DNA of 64,000 nt from Pedobacter cryoconitis (GCF_003259615.1 NZ_QLLR01000022.1:1-64000), one strand, 5' to 3'. Counted from the first letter of the stretch, positions 40,001-49,027 are shown. Translations and numbers: made by a program. The notes: generated by a model from the sequence alone, not told the origin.

Positions 40001-42850
40001 GCTTATGTGCCCATTGATACAAATGCACCTATTGAACGCATCAGTGCCATTATTAATGACGCTAAAATCAAAGTGCTGATCACAAGAAGTAAATATCTGA
40101 AGGATATAACCGTGAACTGCCTGGTCATCAACCTGGATGAAGTATCGGAAGCTATTGAAGCTTGTACAGCATTGAATATCGCAAAACCATCCCCAGGTAA
40201 TCTGGCTTATGTGATTTATACATCCGGCTCTACAGGTGTGCCTAAAGGTGTAATGATTGAGCATCGATCGGTTATAAACCGTATTTGCTGGATGCAGAAA
40301 ATATTTCCGCTTTCTGCTGCTGATGTTGTGCTGCAGAAAACACCTCTGTTTTTTGATGTGTCTGTATGGGAACTGTTTTGGTGGACATTTGCTGGTGCTT
40401 CCTTGTGCCTGCTGCCTCCGGGAAGTGAAAAAGACCCTGACGAAATTGTGCATGCAATCAGCGAAAAACAGGTAACGGTCATCCATTTTGTTCCTTCTAT
40501 GCTGGGTGCTTTTTTAACAGCTATAAAAAACAAGCCTTTTTCACAGCAATTAAAACAATTGCGCCTGGTATTCTCCAGTGGTGAAGCTTTACGTACAGAG
40601 CATGTTCAACAATTTAACAGGTTATTGCAAAACACTTGTGGCACTCGTCTCATCAATTTATACGGCCCTACTGAAGCTACTGTAGAGGTTTCTTTTTATG
40701 AATGTTTACCAGGCAGGAATGAAGTTAGTGTGCCTATCGGCAAACCGATTGACAATATACGTTTGTACATTGTAGACAGCAGTAACAGAATGGTACCAAT
40801 AGGGGTGCCGGGAGAGTTATGTATTGCAGGTGTGGGGTTGGCCAGAGGCTATCTGCACAACGACACACTCACCAAAGAAAAGTTTATTGAGGTACCTAAT
40901 CCGCTTAACGAAAGGTTTTACAAAACCGGAGATCTGGTCAGATGGCTGCCTGATGGTAATATACTTTATCTGGGGAGAATGGACAACCAGGTGAAAATCC
41001 GCGGTTTCCGGATAGAACTGGGTGAAATTGAGACCTGGCTAGGAAAGTATAATGGAATAACTGATGCCATAGTTGCTGTTAAGGAAAAGAATGATGAAAA
41101 ATATCTTATTGCTTATTATACTGCAGATGATGCAATCGAAGCTGCTGCTATAAAAAAATATTTACAGGGTAAATTGCCGGAGTACTATTTGCCGTCTTAT
41201 TATATGCAGCTAAGTGCCCTGCCGCTTACTCCCAATGGCAAGCTGGACACACGGGCTTTACCTGATCCCGCAATAGCTATAGGAAACAGTTATAATCCTC
41301 CTGTTGGTGAAACACAATGCGAACTGGTGCTGATCTGGGCGGCTGTGTTGAAAATAGATGCTACAACTATTGACGTTCATACCAGCTTTTTTGAATTGGG
41401 TGGTCATTCGCTGAGCGGGATTAATTTAGTCAATAAAATAAAGCAGGCGTTTAATGTATTTATTGGATTGAAAGAGCTGTTTACCCATGTTACTATTGAA
41501 CAGCAGGCCGGACTGATTGACAGCGGGAGCAGGATTGATACCAGCAGTATTACTTCGGCAGGTCAGCATCCCTATTATATTACATCATCTGCCCAGGAGC
41601 GGCTATTTTATGAACATATGTGGCAGGATGATAAGATAATCGGTAATGTCGTTGTCGCTTATGAGGTGAAAGGTAGTCTGGATGCGGATAAACTGCAAAA
41701 AGCATTTGATGTATTAATTAACAGGCATGAAGGGCTTCGCACTGGTTTTTCAATAGAAGATGATCAAGTTGTACAGGTGGTGCATGAAAATGTTCCCTTT
41801 TCATTACATGATTTTAATTCGCAGACTTATATCTCGTTACAGGATGCAGTTAAGGATTTTGCCCGCCCATTTGACCTGGAGGCTCCGCCTTTGATGCGCT
41901 GCGGCTTGCTAAAACAACAAGGGCTGGGCAGTTATTTATTGCTCGATATTCATCATATTATTTGTGATGGTATTTCCCTTAATATCTTAATGAATGATTT
42001 TAAACGGATATACCAGAACTTATCATTAGGGCCCTTGCCAATCAGGTATGCTGATTATGCCGTTTGGCAGCGGAAGCAGGCTGAAAGTCTTATGGTGCAA
42101 AAATCATTCTGGCAAGCACAATTTGCAGGAGAATGGCCCACTATTGATTTGCCGGTGCTTAAAGATAGAGATCAGGTAAAGGTTTATGCGGCAGCTCAGC
42201 AAGTGCTCACTATTAATGATAACCAGCATCTTCAAATCAAAAAAATAGCGGCAGAGTATGGGGTATCAAATTTTATGTTCCTGCTCACGCTCTACTATAT
42301 GCTTATTGCTAAAATATCTGGTAAAACAGCTATTGTTATCGGCACGGATGCTGAAGGCAGATCGCAGCCCGGACTGGAAAATGTGGTTGGCACATTTGTC
42401 AATGTACTGCCTTTGCAGATTCAGGTAAACGGTTCGGGTACTTTCACTGAAATGCTGGAAACTGTAAAACAGTGCGTGCTTAATGCGCTTGATAATCAGG
42501 ATTATCAGTTTGACCAGATGCTGGCATTGTGGGGATCTCAGCACACAGGAAAATTAGTAGAGGTGTACTTCTCTTATACTAACTTTTTCGATAATGATGT
42601 GCAGTTACAAGAGCCTGAACTCCTGCCGGTATCATTTACAAAGCAATCACCTGTTACACGCTATGAACTGGAACTGAATGTCGTAGAAAACAGCAGCAGA
42701 GAAATAAATATTACTTTTTTATATAGCATTGACTTGTATGATAAAGATACCATTGGATTATTTATTGATTATTATCAACAACTTCTGGAAGCCGTACTAC
42801 AAAATCCTTCACTAATTATTGACCACATCTCCTTGGGACAGACCAGGTAA
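34058..42850 (+). CDS. NRPS 3: docking-C-A(Gly)[monooxygenase]-T-C-A(Ser)-T-C
   Basis: This 2930-residue protein adds residues 7 and 8 and ends in a C domain for residue 9. Residues 1-55 look like a TubC-type N-terminal docking domain. C (H195-H196-x3-D200) is followed by an A domain with D708 and pocket D-I-L-Q-L-G-M-I-W (Gly). Between motifs A4 and A5 this A domain carries an inserted luciferase-like monooxygenase (about 742-1097). Carrier S1402 follows. The second module has C (H1585), A (D2100; D-V-W-H-F-S-L-V-E, a Ser-type code) and carrier S2451. The final C domain (H2632-H2633-x3-D2637) ends the protein without an A domain; the matching A-T lies two genes downstream. The half of the first A domain after the insertion is nearly the same as in module 2 of NRPS 2. 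Confidence 0.9.
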   Translation: MEALLSKLIELEISLEASGLELNIYDPYKKLTPELITDIKRKKSELLSLLQGVAVQEESVMIPRVSAQDYYPLSYAQKRLYFLYRYNQDAVAYNMPRVMELEGELDMEKIKETFRRLILRHESLRTYLVMHSDGPVQKIRTDVFFEVAHTFAGQNDTEQLIRDFVKPFDLSVAPLMRAELLGIGVNKHLLLLDMHHIIADGVSQQLLVKDFMALYNGETLPPLQLQFKDYAAWQQDDNRYIEIEKQSSFWIKEFAGELQPLDLPFDYPRPPAMNYDGGLYEFRINNLETAQLKATAAASGTTLFMVMLAAYNILLSRLSNQQDIVIGIPTAGRKYAGLEHIIGMFVNTLPVRNFTDDELTFRELVAAVSMKTIACIDNQDYPYEELIDQLKLERDASRNPLFNVLFDFLSFEQAVAAIPGLTIRPYSSNHGVSKFDLTLYAFQDGQDIVLHLEYATSLFKKETIARFASYFKRILSVVAVQPDIKINAIQMLPEPEREQLLTTFNATQIAYPADATIVSLFEQQVIQTPDKIAVVYENQQYSFHELNRLANQLANRLRNEYGVVTGDIVGIIASRSGLMIAGMLGILKAGAAYVPVDPAYPQQRKEYILHDSAVRVLVTDHETHIPAGFVEPVLLLDNSQQDYEDSSPVHAVAASDICYLIYTSGSTGNPKGVMISHYNVVNFFAGMNQRLPVGENDCMLALTSTSFDISVLEIFWTLCQGVKVIVHPSHIAVNDLARYLPGENTVTDFSLLFFSSYNKEETNKYGLLQDAVKYADKNGFKAVWIPERHFHEFGGLYPNPSVISAALAMVTDHITLRSGSVVSPLHDAVRIAEEWSVVDNLSEGRVELSFASGWNPNDFVLNAASYPTRQRTMFEQIEEVKKLWRGETISRTNGLGKTVDIQVFPRALQKELPVWITSAGNEETFKTAGAIGAHILTHFLGQDMETLSHNINVYREARLLHGHQGPGKVALMLHTYVGEDIETVEKLVEQPFIEYLKSAVGLSKILHEEVGVTEADLSEERKAVILKNAFLRYYKTGSLIGTQKSCTEIVRRLKKAGVNEIACLVDFGLPVDHVMAGLHHLKSLKEVFDGQNKSAGHPITLLQSTPSFMQQALESPGSVALLRSLRLLLLGGEGVPLSLVRDLQKQTNAALYNMYGPTETTIWSCVHAFEPGLQKVLIGTPIANTQLYILNKDLQLVPIGVVGDLYIAGDGLSRGYWKRPELTAEKFIANPYQAGSLMYKTSDMARWQADGTVELLGREDNQVKIRGYRVELGEIENSLCAYEGITEAVVTAREENGTRLLVAYYTAAHNVDTDALKKHLLLKLPEYMIPAYFMAMDVLPLTPNGKINRKALPDPVFQEETDYVPLGNEAEDKLATLWADILKADKKRIGASSDFFKLGGHSLNAMILLGRIEQAFNKSIPLKQLYHISTLRDVANYLQADNETGKERNSYRIPVAPLQAFYPLSSQQKRVYFLHQMNPLSLAYNETGIYQLHGMVDQEKLTGAFQQLVQRHDILRTFFDIENGEPVQKIADHIDFTIEFPEPDNNVQEILTGLVKPFDLTQAPLIRVALVTLEKNKHILLVDIHHIITDGMSKNLLLSDFMRLYKNEIPAVPVLQYKDYAVWQQSTARVELVQQQKIFWMQLFANQPPVLSLPADFQRPQLKTQIGKTLGFTLGAEDSECLKQLAASERTTLYIVLLSIYNILLARLGNQQDVVVGTPTAGRLHMELESMIGMFVNTLALRNNVAAVLPFTEFLAAVNGNTIACLDNQFYPYEDLVTELKLQRDTSRNPLFDTFFVFHNFETTAFDIPGLVLQQSERVHHLAKFDLTLEVFEENGNISLNFEYAAELFQEETIKRWRDAFLMIVNAVIADKTIRIADIELLTETDRKLIKEVFNDTTAAYSDEETLVSVFEKQAEYTPDALAVQLGDYKCTYGELNSKSAKMATYLLQVASLKTGDLAGILLEREQALMPGLFGILKAGAAYVPIDTNAPIERISAIINDAKIKVLITRSKYLKDITVNCLVINLDEVSEAIEACTALNIAKPSPGNLAYVIYTSGSTGVPKGVMIEHRSVINRICWMQKIFPLSAADVVLQKTPLFFDVSVWELFWWTFAGASLCLLPPGSEKDPDEIVHAISEKQVTVIHFVPSMLGAFLTAIKNKPFSQQLKQLRLVFSSGEALRTEHVQQFNRLLQNTCGTRLINLYGPTEATVEVSFYECLPGRNEVSVPIGKPIDNIRLYIVDSSNRMVPIGVPGELCIAGVGLARGYLHNDTLTKEKFIEVPNPLNERFYKTGDLVRWLPDGNILYLGRMDNQVKIRGFRIELGEIETWLGKYNGITDAIVAVKEKNDEKYLIAYYTADDAIEAAAIKKYLQGKLPEYYLPSYYMQLSALPLTPNGKLDTRALPDPAIAIGNSYNPPVGETQCELVLIWAAVLKIDATTIDVHTSFFELGGHSLSGINLVNKIKQAFNVFIGLKELFTHVTIEQQAGLIDSGSRIDTSSITSAGQHPYYITSSAQERLFYEHMWQDDKIIGNVVVAYEVKGSLDADKLQKAFDVLINRHEGLRTGFSIEDDQVVQVVHENVPFSLHDFNSQTYISLQDAVKDFARPFDLEAPPLMRCGLLKQQGLGSYLLLDIHHIICDGISLNILMNDFKRIYQNLSLGPLPIRYADYAVWQRKQAESLMVQKSFWQAQFAGEWPTIDLPVLKDRDQVKVYAAAQQVLTINDNQHLQIKKIAAEYGVSNFMFLLTLYYMLIAKISGKTAIVIGTDAEGRSQPGLENVVGTFVNVLPLQIQVNGSGTFTEMLETVKQCVLNALDNQDYQFDQMLALWGSQHTGKLVEVYFSYTNFFDNDVQLQEPELLPVSFTKQSPVTRYELELNVVENSSREINITFLYSIDLYDKDTIGLFIDYYQQLLEAVLQNPSLIIDHISLGQTR
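36281..37348 (+). other. Luciferase-like monooxygenase domain inserted in an A domain
   Basis: About 355 residues interrupt the Gly-activating A domain of NRPS 3 between A4 and A5. They begin near TDFSLLFFSSYN and contain WIPERHFHEFGG, SGSVVSPLHDAVRIAEEW and LSFASGWNPNDF, the pattern of the FMN-dependent luciferase-like family found in NRPS/PKS proteins. In myxothiazol (MtaG) and melithiazol (MelG) synthetases a monooxygenase at this site in a Gly A domain hydroxylates the glycine alpha carbon, which releases a primary amide. Here the module is internal, so a retained alpha-hydroxyglycine is equally possible. Confidence 0.85.
37352..37951 (+). repeat. Duplicated A-subdomain patch, copy 2
   Basis: This gap-free 600-bp counterpart of 19071-19670 starts immediately after the monooxygenase insertion and ends at the same REENGT point before motif A10. 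Confidence 0.75.
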
Positions 42851-42890
42851 TCCATGTTTTTATCCAATAACTTAATTAAACGCTAATTTC

Positions 42891-43976
42891 ATGAAACAAG
42901 AGCTAATCAACCAATTATATACACAAATGGTCAGCGGATTATATCCTGATGAAAACTACGGGACCTGCAGGGTAGTGCTGGAAGATGCAAAAGACAGTTA
43001 TCAGGCTGATATTAGTTTAAATAACAACACCCTTCGCATCGCTGAAAGTTCTTCAGGCCCACCCGATGCCATGGTGAAACTGAGCCCCGCTTTATTGTCT
43101 GATATTCTGGCTAATGCGGACAGATTTGATTTGCGGGACCCGCTCATTTTGGCACAGATTGAAACAAAAGGTAATCTTGCGCTTGCGAGTTTTCTTTTTA
43201 CATTGATTAAAAGGCCTTCAGCACAAATTGCCAGTCTTCTGGAGGATACAGAACAGCTTACTGCTGGTTATAGAGATAGTATTACAGCAATCAAGCGTGT
43301 ATATCGCCCATCTGAAGCGGACGTTCTGCTTTTAATGGAACAGTCGGTACCGTTTGTAGTTACCGGCGCATTGGATAACTGGCCATTTGTATCAAAAAGT
43401 CTTGAACAGATAAAAGCGGAATATGGGGATGCTGCCCTGCGTCATAATATGGAGGAAGACAGGCAGGAAACACTGGCTGATTTTATTGAAAAAATGGAAA
43501 ATAATACCAATGACCTGGTGTACACTTTTGGCTGCCCTTTACCATTAGCCATCTGGGCTGATATTGAGCTTCCTTTTTTTCAATGGGACTCGGTTACTTC
43601 CCCGCAAATATGGATGGGACGAAGAACTGGCAAAACGCCTTGCACCACACTGCACCGTGATTGTACACACAATATGCTGGCGCATGTATCGGGCAGAAAA
43701 AAAATGATTCTCTTCTCTCCGGATCAATCAGACTCTTTATACCCTGTACCTGCATTTAACACATTTCAGCCCTGCAGTGTACGTGATGTAAAGCATGTGG
43801 ACCTCAGCTTGTTCCCGGCATTTGCAAAGGCAAGGGCAATAGAAGTTACGCTGGAGCCTGGTGAGTTATTGGTCATACCTGCTTTTTGGTTTCATTGTGT
43901 GTATGCGCTGGATGATGTGTTTTCAATCAGCTTTGCTTTATTATGGGATGCTTTCAAAAAATTAAACCAGAATTAA
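42891..43976 (+). CDS. Cupin_8/JmjC-type Fe(II) oxygenase with SCP2-like N-terminus
   Basis: The 361-residue protein has two parts. Residues about 1-110 resemble an SCP2 sterol-carrier-like fold (VKLSPALLSDILAN, then DPLILAQIETKGNLALASFLF); this is a weak call. Residues 130-361 are a Cupin_8/JmjC double-stranded beta helix with the iron triad H255-x-D257 (LHRDCTH) and H335 (AFWFHCVY). Such enzymes hydroxylate proteins or small molecules with 2-oxoglutarate. Placed between NRPS genes, it probably oxidises an amino acid or the acyl chain of the lipopeptide (inference). The SCP2-like part might hold the lipid. It starts 40 bp after NRPS 3 and ends 1 bp before the asparagine synthetase ATG. Confidence 0.75.
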   Translation: MKQELINQLYTQMVSGLYPDENYGTCRVVLEDAKDSYQADISLNNNTLRIAESSSGPPDAMVKLSPALLSDILANADRFDLRDPLILAQIETKGNLALASFLFTLIKRPSAQIASLLEDTEQLTAGYRDSITAIKRVYRPSEADVLLLMEQSVPFVVTGALDNWPFVSKSLEQIKAEYGDAALRHNMEEDRQETLADFIEKMENNTNDLVYTFGCPLPLAIWADIELPFFQWDSVTSPQIWMGRRTGKTPCTTLHRDCTHNMLAHVSGRKKMILFSPDQSDSLYPVPAFNTFQPCSVRDVKHVDLSLFPAFAKARAIEVTLEPGELLVIPAFWFHCVYALDDVFSISFALLWDAFKKLNQN

Positions 43977-43977
43977 T

Positions 43978-45837
43978 ATGTGTGGAATTTGCGGCTTTGT
44001 AAAACATCATCGAACAGCAGATGAAGAGGATGCCATTATTGTTAAAAGGATGAACAGTAAGCTGTTTCACCGGGGCCCGGATGCTCAGGATGTCCTGCTT
44101 TTTGATAATGTGGCATTGGGCTTCAGCAGGTTGAGCATTATCGGACTTGAAAATGGCATGCAGCCAATGTATAATGAGGATGAGTCTCTTGTACTGATCT
44201 GTAACGGTGAAATTTTCAATTATGTAGAACTCAGGGATCAGCTTCGTGCTGGCGGACATATATTCCGCACACATTCGGATGTAGAAGTAATTCTCCATTT
44301 ATACGAAGAGCATGGCATGGATTTTCTAAATCAACTGAATGGTCAGTTTGCTTTTGCACTTTATGACAAGCGGAAAAAAACGATGTTCTGTGCACGTGAC
44401 CAGATGGGAATTATTCCGTTTTTCTATACAGTAGCAGATAACACATTTATTTTTGGTTCTGAAATCAAAGCTATTCTTGAACATCCATTGGTTGTCCGTG
44501 AAGTGGATAGGATTGCTCTTGACCAGATATTTACGTTTGCCGGTTTAATAAGTCCGCGCACCATGTTTAAAAATATTAACAGTCTTGAGAACGGCTGTTT
44601 CCTGCGTGTTGAGGAAACAGGCAAGGTGATAAAGGAAGAATACTGGGACCTTGTTTTTCCAGAAGGAGAGGTTCTCATGAACGGTAAGCCTGAAAAATGG
44701 TATATAGACCAGCTGGAGGAGTTATTTGATAAAGCGATTCAACTGCGTTTAAGAGCGGATGTTCCTTCAGGTTTGTACTTAAGTGGTGGTCTTGATTCCT
44801 CAATGATTGCTATGAAAATGAAGCAGCTGGCACCAGGTATTGTGAAAGACGCTTTTTCCATTGATTTCATTGACTCGCAACACTCAGAATCACAATACCA
44901 AAAGTTGATTGCCAGGGAAAGTAATGCACGTCTTAACCAAAAAACATTTTTTGCTGATGACATTGTTAAAAGGTTACAGTTGTCAGTTTATCATAGCGAA
45001 TGCCCAATCAAAGAGACCTATAATACGGCTTCACTTTCCTTGTCAGAATCAGTCAGGGCCAAAGGCATAAAAGTAATTTTATCCGGCGAAGGAGCCGATG
45101 AATTTTTTGCAGGGTACGTGGGTTATCGGTTTGATAAAATGCGTGCTGCCAGCTTTATTGATAATCCGGCCAGCATAGCGGAGAAAGATCTTCGGGAACT
45201 GGTTTGGGGGGATAAGGATTTTTTCTACGAAAAGAATTTCCTGGAATTTGATGTGATCAAGAAACGCCTGTATAGCAAAGAAATGAGGGAAGATTTTGAC
45301 TCCATTAATTGTCTGTATCATCAGCCGATCAACAAAAATCGTGTCCAAAAACTGGATGTGCTGAATAAAAGAGCCTATATAGATTACAAAATCAGGCTCG
45401 TAGATCACCTGGTATCTGACCACGGTGACCGAATGGCCCTGGCTAATTCAGTAGAAGTACGTTATCCTTTTCTTGACAAAGATCTTATAGAATTTTCTAC
45501 ACGTATTCCTTCGTCTCTTAAGCTGAATGATTTTACTGAAAAATATATTCTAAAACAAATGGCCAGCCGTTTTGTGCCGCAGGAGGTATGTGAAAGGGAG
45601 AAATTTCATTTTATAGCACCCGGCAGTCCCTTCTTACTTCAAAAAAATATTGACTATGTCGAGCATTTGCTTTCTTATAATACCATACAGAAGCAGGGAT
45701 ATTTTGATCCCGATGAAGTAGAGCGGCTAAAAAAATTATATATGCAGGATGGATTCAGTATTAATGAACCTTACGAGAGTGACCTTTTAATCGTAGTACT
45801 TACGTTCGGTATTTTTCTCGACCATTTTTTCAATTAA
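43978..45837 (+). CDS. asnB: Asparagine synthetase (glutamine-hydrolysing)
   Basis: The 619-residue protein has the class II glutaminase domain with the N-terminal nucleophile Cys2 (MCGICGF), FHRGPD and CNGEIFNY. The synthetase domain follows, with the PP-loop YLSGGLDSS and LSGEGADEFFAGY. The family converts Asp plus Gln and ATP to Asn. Two A domains in this operon have Asn pockets, including the D-Asn starter, so local Asn supply is the simplest role. An alternative in NRPS clusters is amide formation on a product carboxylate. It begins 1 bp after the cupin gene. Confidence 0.9.
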   Translation: MCGICGFVKHHRTADEEDAIIVKRMNSKLFHRGPDAQDVLLFDNVALGFSRLSIIGLENGMQPMYNEDESLVLICNGEIFNYVELRDQLRAGGHIFRTHSDVEVILHLYEEHGMDFLNQLNGQFAFALYDKRKKTMFCARDQMGIIPFFYTVADNTFIFGSEIKAILEHPLVVREVDRIALDQIFTFAGLISPRTMFKNINSLENGCFLRVEETGKVIKEEYWDLVFPEGEVLMNGKPEKWYIDQLEELFDKAIQLRLRADVPSGLYLSGGLDSSMIAMKMKQLAPGIVKDAFSIDFIDSQHSESQYQKLIARESNARLNQKTFFADDIVKRLQLSVYHSECPIKETYNTASLSLSESVRAKGIKVILSGEGADEFFAGYVGYRFDKMRAASFIDNPASIAEKDLRELVWGDKDFFYEKNFLEFDVIKKRLYSKEMREDFDSINCLYHQPINKNRVQKLDVLNKRAYIDYKIRLVDHLVSDHGDRMALANSVEVRYPFLDKDLIEFSTRIPSSLKLNDFTEKYILKQMASRFVPQEVCEREKFHFIAPGSPFLLQKNIDYVEHLLSYNTIQKQGYFDPDEVERLKKLYMQDGFSINEPYESDLLIVVLTFGIFLDHFFN

Positions 45838-45873
45838 TCATTATTTATTAAGCGAAGTTTCAAAAATTGACCT

Positions 45874-48800
45874 ATGACATTTCAATCAGAACTCAACAAA
45901 TCGATACAGGCAAACAGCGATCGTGTAGCCATTGAATATGGCGATCAAAAAATAACATATGCTGTCTTGCAATTGCGGGCGGCTGCGGTTACTAATTATT
46001 TACTGCACCGGGGTACACCAAAAGAAGCTGTTATAGGTATTACCGGATTACAGCGGCCTGATGTAATTGCTGCAATGATTGGTGTAATTAATGCCGGCTG
46101 CGTATTTGTGATGCTGGATGATACCTGGCCTGAACAAAGGCTTGGTCTGTTGTTAAAGGAACTGAATCTTTATTGTTTAATTACAAATAATACAACTGCG
46201 CTGCCTGAGGGGGCAGCATCGCTTTGTGCTGAAGTAATTTCATGGCAGCAGGTACAAAAACACACTATTGCTGACAATGTTGTTTTGCAGCAGCCTGTAT
46301 ACGAAGAAGATGACAGCCTGTATATTTATTTTACTTCTGGTTCTACCGGTACGCCCAAAGGGATTATTGGCAGGAATGGGAGTTTGCTGCATTTCTTAAA
46401 ATGGGAATTGGAGGCATTTGCGATCAACCAGGCAATGAGGGTAAGCCAGTTTATCAGCCCATATTTTGATGCGTTTTTACGGGATGTATTTATTCCGCTA
46501 TTTGCTGGTGGCACTCTTTGCATCCCTCCATCAGAAGAAGACTTTTTTACGCCTGAAAAATTGGTCCCATGGATACATGAACAGGCTATTACTTTGATTC
46601 ATTGCGTACCTAGTGTGTTCCGTGTTTTTAACAATAATATACTGCTTACGGCTACACATTTTCCAGCATTGAAATATGTATTGTTGTCTGGTGAAAAAAT
46701 AGCTCCTGCAGAATTAAGCAATTGGTTCGCTATTTTTGGGAGCCGCATACAATTAGTAAATCTGTATGGTGCAACTGAAACGACTTTAATCCGTTCCTGC
46801 TATCTGATACAGCCCGAAGATGCAGCAGCAGCCAGAATACCTATTGGTTTTCCGATTGCAGATACTGAACTGCTCGTTCTTGGACAAGATCTGAAACCTT
46901 GTAATACACTGGTCCAGGGTGATTTATACATCCTGTCAGACTACTTTACCAAAGGCTATTTAAACGATGCCCCACTTACGCAGCAGAAGTTTGCCCATAT
47001 CGAAACAAGCGATGGCAGCAGGATGTCTTTTAAAACAGGTGATAAAGCCCGTGTGTTAGTGAACGGTGTAATTGAACTCATGGGACGTGAAGACCGGATG
47101 GTAAAGATACGCGGTGTACGTATTGAACTGGATGAGATCGAATACGTGCTGGCAAAATTGCCCTTGCTCAAAAATGGTATAGTTGTAAAACGGGAAGATG
47201 AAAAAGGTAATGAATCACTTGCAGCTTTTGTGGTAAAAGCTGATGCGGCTGACCCAACATCAGATCTGGAAACTGTAGTCCAAACTCACCTGAAGGAGTA
47301 TCTGCCTTCTTATATGATACCGGCCAATATAATAAGTCTTGCTGCTTTACCATTGCTGGCCAGCGGAAAAATTGACTATAAACTGCTGGAAAAGGAAACA
47401 GGGCCCCGGGAGATAGTGGCACCTGCCAATACCATAGAAGCCGGACTACTGGAAATATGGAAAGAAATTCTTGGTGATAAACCCATTTCTGCTGATGACA
47501 GCTTTCATAAAATTGGCGGTAACTCCTTAAGTATGATGAAACTTATTGGCAGAATATATAAGCAATATAATGTGAGGATTACTTTAGGTGACCTTTTTAA
47601 AAATCTCACCATTCAAAAACAAGCTGCCTTTATCGGCAGGTCAAGTAAAGACAAGTTGTATGTTATTGCTAAAGTACCTGTAAAACCGTTCTATCAGGTG
47701 TCACAGGCACAGGAAAGAATGTATTATAACCAGCAGCTGAATAAAGACAGTGTAGCTTATAATCTGCCTATGGCCCTGGAGATAAAAGGGGAGATAGATC
47801 AGGTAAAACTTGAGGGTGCCTTCCGTCAGTTGATTGACAGACACGAAGCTCTTCGTACAGAATTTAAGCTCGAAGATGGTGAATTGCTGCAGGTGGTTAA
47901 AGAAAATGTTGATTTTAGTATGGAATCAATCCTTAACGGCAGCAATGATCTTTATAAAACCATTGCAGATTTTAACCGTCCGTTTAACCTGGATCAGGCA
48001 CCATTAATCAGGTGCGGAATTATCAGTGAAGCCACAGGGAAAAGTATATTGGTTATCAATACCCATCATATTATTTGTGATGGTATTTCACAAGGCAGAC
48101 TGTTTGCAGAGCTGTTATCACTTTACAATGGCGAAGAGTTAAAACCGCTCAACAGACAATACAAAGATTACGCAGAATGGGAATATGGATTCAGGCAAAC
48201 AGATGAGTTTCTGTCACTCCGGGAGTTTTGGCTTGGGAATTTTGACGGAACGCTTCCTGTACTTGAACTTCCAACAACAAAAATTGATATTGATAGTATA
48301 GCAGACCATGGCGCTACCGTACCTTTTGAAATAGAAAAGGAGAAATTACAGTTGTTGCTCGCTTGTCTGAGCAGTGAAGAAATTACAGTATTTGCGGGTT
48401 TGTTTGCACTGAATTATCTGTTTATGTGGCAGATTACAGGTCAGGATGATATTGTGATCGGCACTGCTTCTTCCGGAAGAATGCAGCATGAGCTGGAAGA
48501 TGTAGTGGGGATGTTTGTTAAAACACTGCCTATACGCTATAAGCTTAATGTAGACCTCACTTTCAAGGAAATGTTAATAGAAATTAATAAACTGCTGATA
48601 CAGGCCAATAGTAAACAATGGTATGATTTGACGAATATCATGTCAGAGTTAAATGCTGAAAAGAAAGTGCCGGTAGAGAGTTTGTTTGATGTCATGTTTG
48701 TTTACCAGGACGTTGAAGATGGCATTCGCGGCGAAGGTGATGCGCTATTTACACGCCTGCCACAAGAAAACAGTGCAGCAAAATATCCTTTGACTTTGAT

Positions 48801-49008
48801 TGCAGTAGATAACGGTCATTCATTTGGGTTTAAGCTGGAATACCTTGCTGGCTATTTTTCTGCAGGAGATATTGACCTGCTGATCACACAATTCATTACC
48901 CTGGTAGAGAAAGTTGCACAGAAACCTGAGGCTGGTATTTCAGAAATATTCGGTAGTGCGGAAAAATCTGCGCATATGATGGATGAAGATATTTCTTTCA
49001 ATTTTTAA
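45874..49008 (+). CDS. NRPS 4: A-T-C
   Basis: The 1044-residue protein starts directly with an A domain and so completes the module whose C domain ends NRPS 3. The A domain (1-510) has YFTSGSTGTPKG and D199 opening a pocket read as D-A-R-H-L-S-L-L-I, which I cannot assign. The Arg at pocket position 3 suggests a substrate carrying an acidic or otherwise unusual group (weak inference). The carrier is S551 in IGGNSLS. The C domain (about 605-1044) is complete, with H731-H732-x3-D736, and would pass the chain to NRPS 5. It follows asnB by 36 bp and precedes NRPS 5 by 19 bp. Confidence 0.87.
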   Translation: MTFQSELNKSIQANSDRVAIEYGDQKITYAVLQLRAAAVTNYLLHRGTPKEAVIGITGLQRPDVIAAMIGVINAGCVFVMLDDTWPEQRLGLLLKELNLYCLITNNTTALPEGAASLCAEVISWQQVQKHTIADNVVLQQPVYEEDDSLYIYFTSGSTGTPKGIIGRNGSLLHFLKWELEAFAINQAMRVSQFISPYFDAFLRDVFIPLFAGGTLCIPPSEEDFFTPEKLVPWIHEQAITLIHCVPSVFRVFNNNILLTATHFPALKYVLLSGEKIAPAELSNWFAIFGSRIQLVNLYGATETTLIRSCYLIQPEDAAAARIPIGFPIADTELLVLGQDLKPCNTLVQGDLYILSDYFTKGYLNDAPLTQQKFAHIETSDGSRMSFKTGDKARVLVNGVIELMGREDRMVKIRGVRIELDEIEYVLAKLPLLKNGIVVKREDEKGNESLAAFVVKADAADPTSDLETVVQTHLKEYLPSYMIPANIISLAALPLLASGKIDYKLLEKETGPREIVAPANTIEAGLLEIWKEILGDKPISADDSFHKIGGNSLSMMKLIGRIYKQYNVRITLGDLFKNLTIQKQAAFIGRSSKDKLYVIAKVPVKPFYQVSQAQERMYYNQQLNKDSVAYNLPMALEIKGEIDQVKLEGAFRQLIDRHEALRTEFKLEDGELLQVVKENVDFSMESILNGSNDLYKTIADFNRPFNLDQAPLIRCGIISEATGKSILVINTHHIICDGISQGRLFAELLSLYNGEELKPLNRQYKDYAEWEYGFRQTDEFLSLREFWLGNFDGTLPVLELPTTKIDIDSIADHGATVPFEIEKEKLQLLLACLSSEEITVFAGLFALNYLFMWQITGQDDIVIGTASSGRMQHELEDVVGMFVKTLPIRYKLNVDLTFKEMLIEINKLLIQANSKQWYDLTNIMSELNAEKKVPVESLFDVMFVYQDVEDGIRGEGDALFTRLPQENSAAKYPLTLIAVDNGHSFGFKLEYLAGYFSAGDIDLLITQFITLVEKVAQKPEAGISEIFGSAEKSAHMMDEDISFNF

Positions 49009-49027
49009 CAATTAGAATCACAGTATT

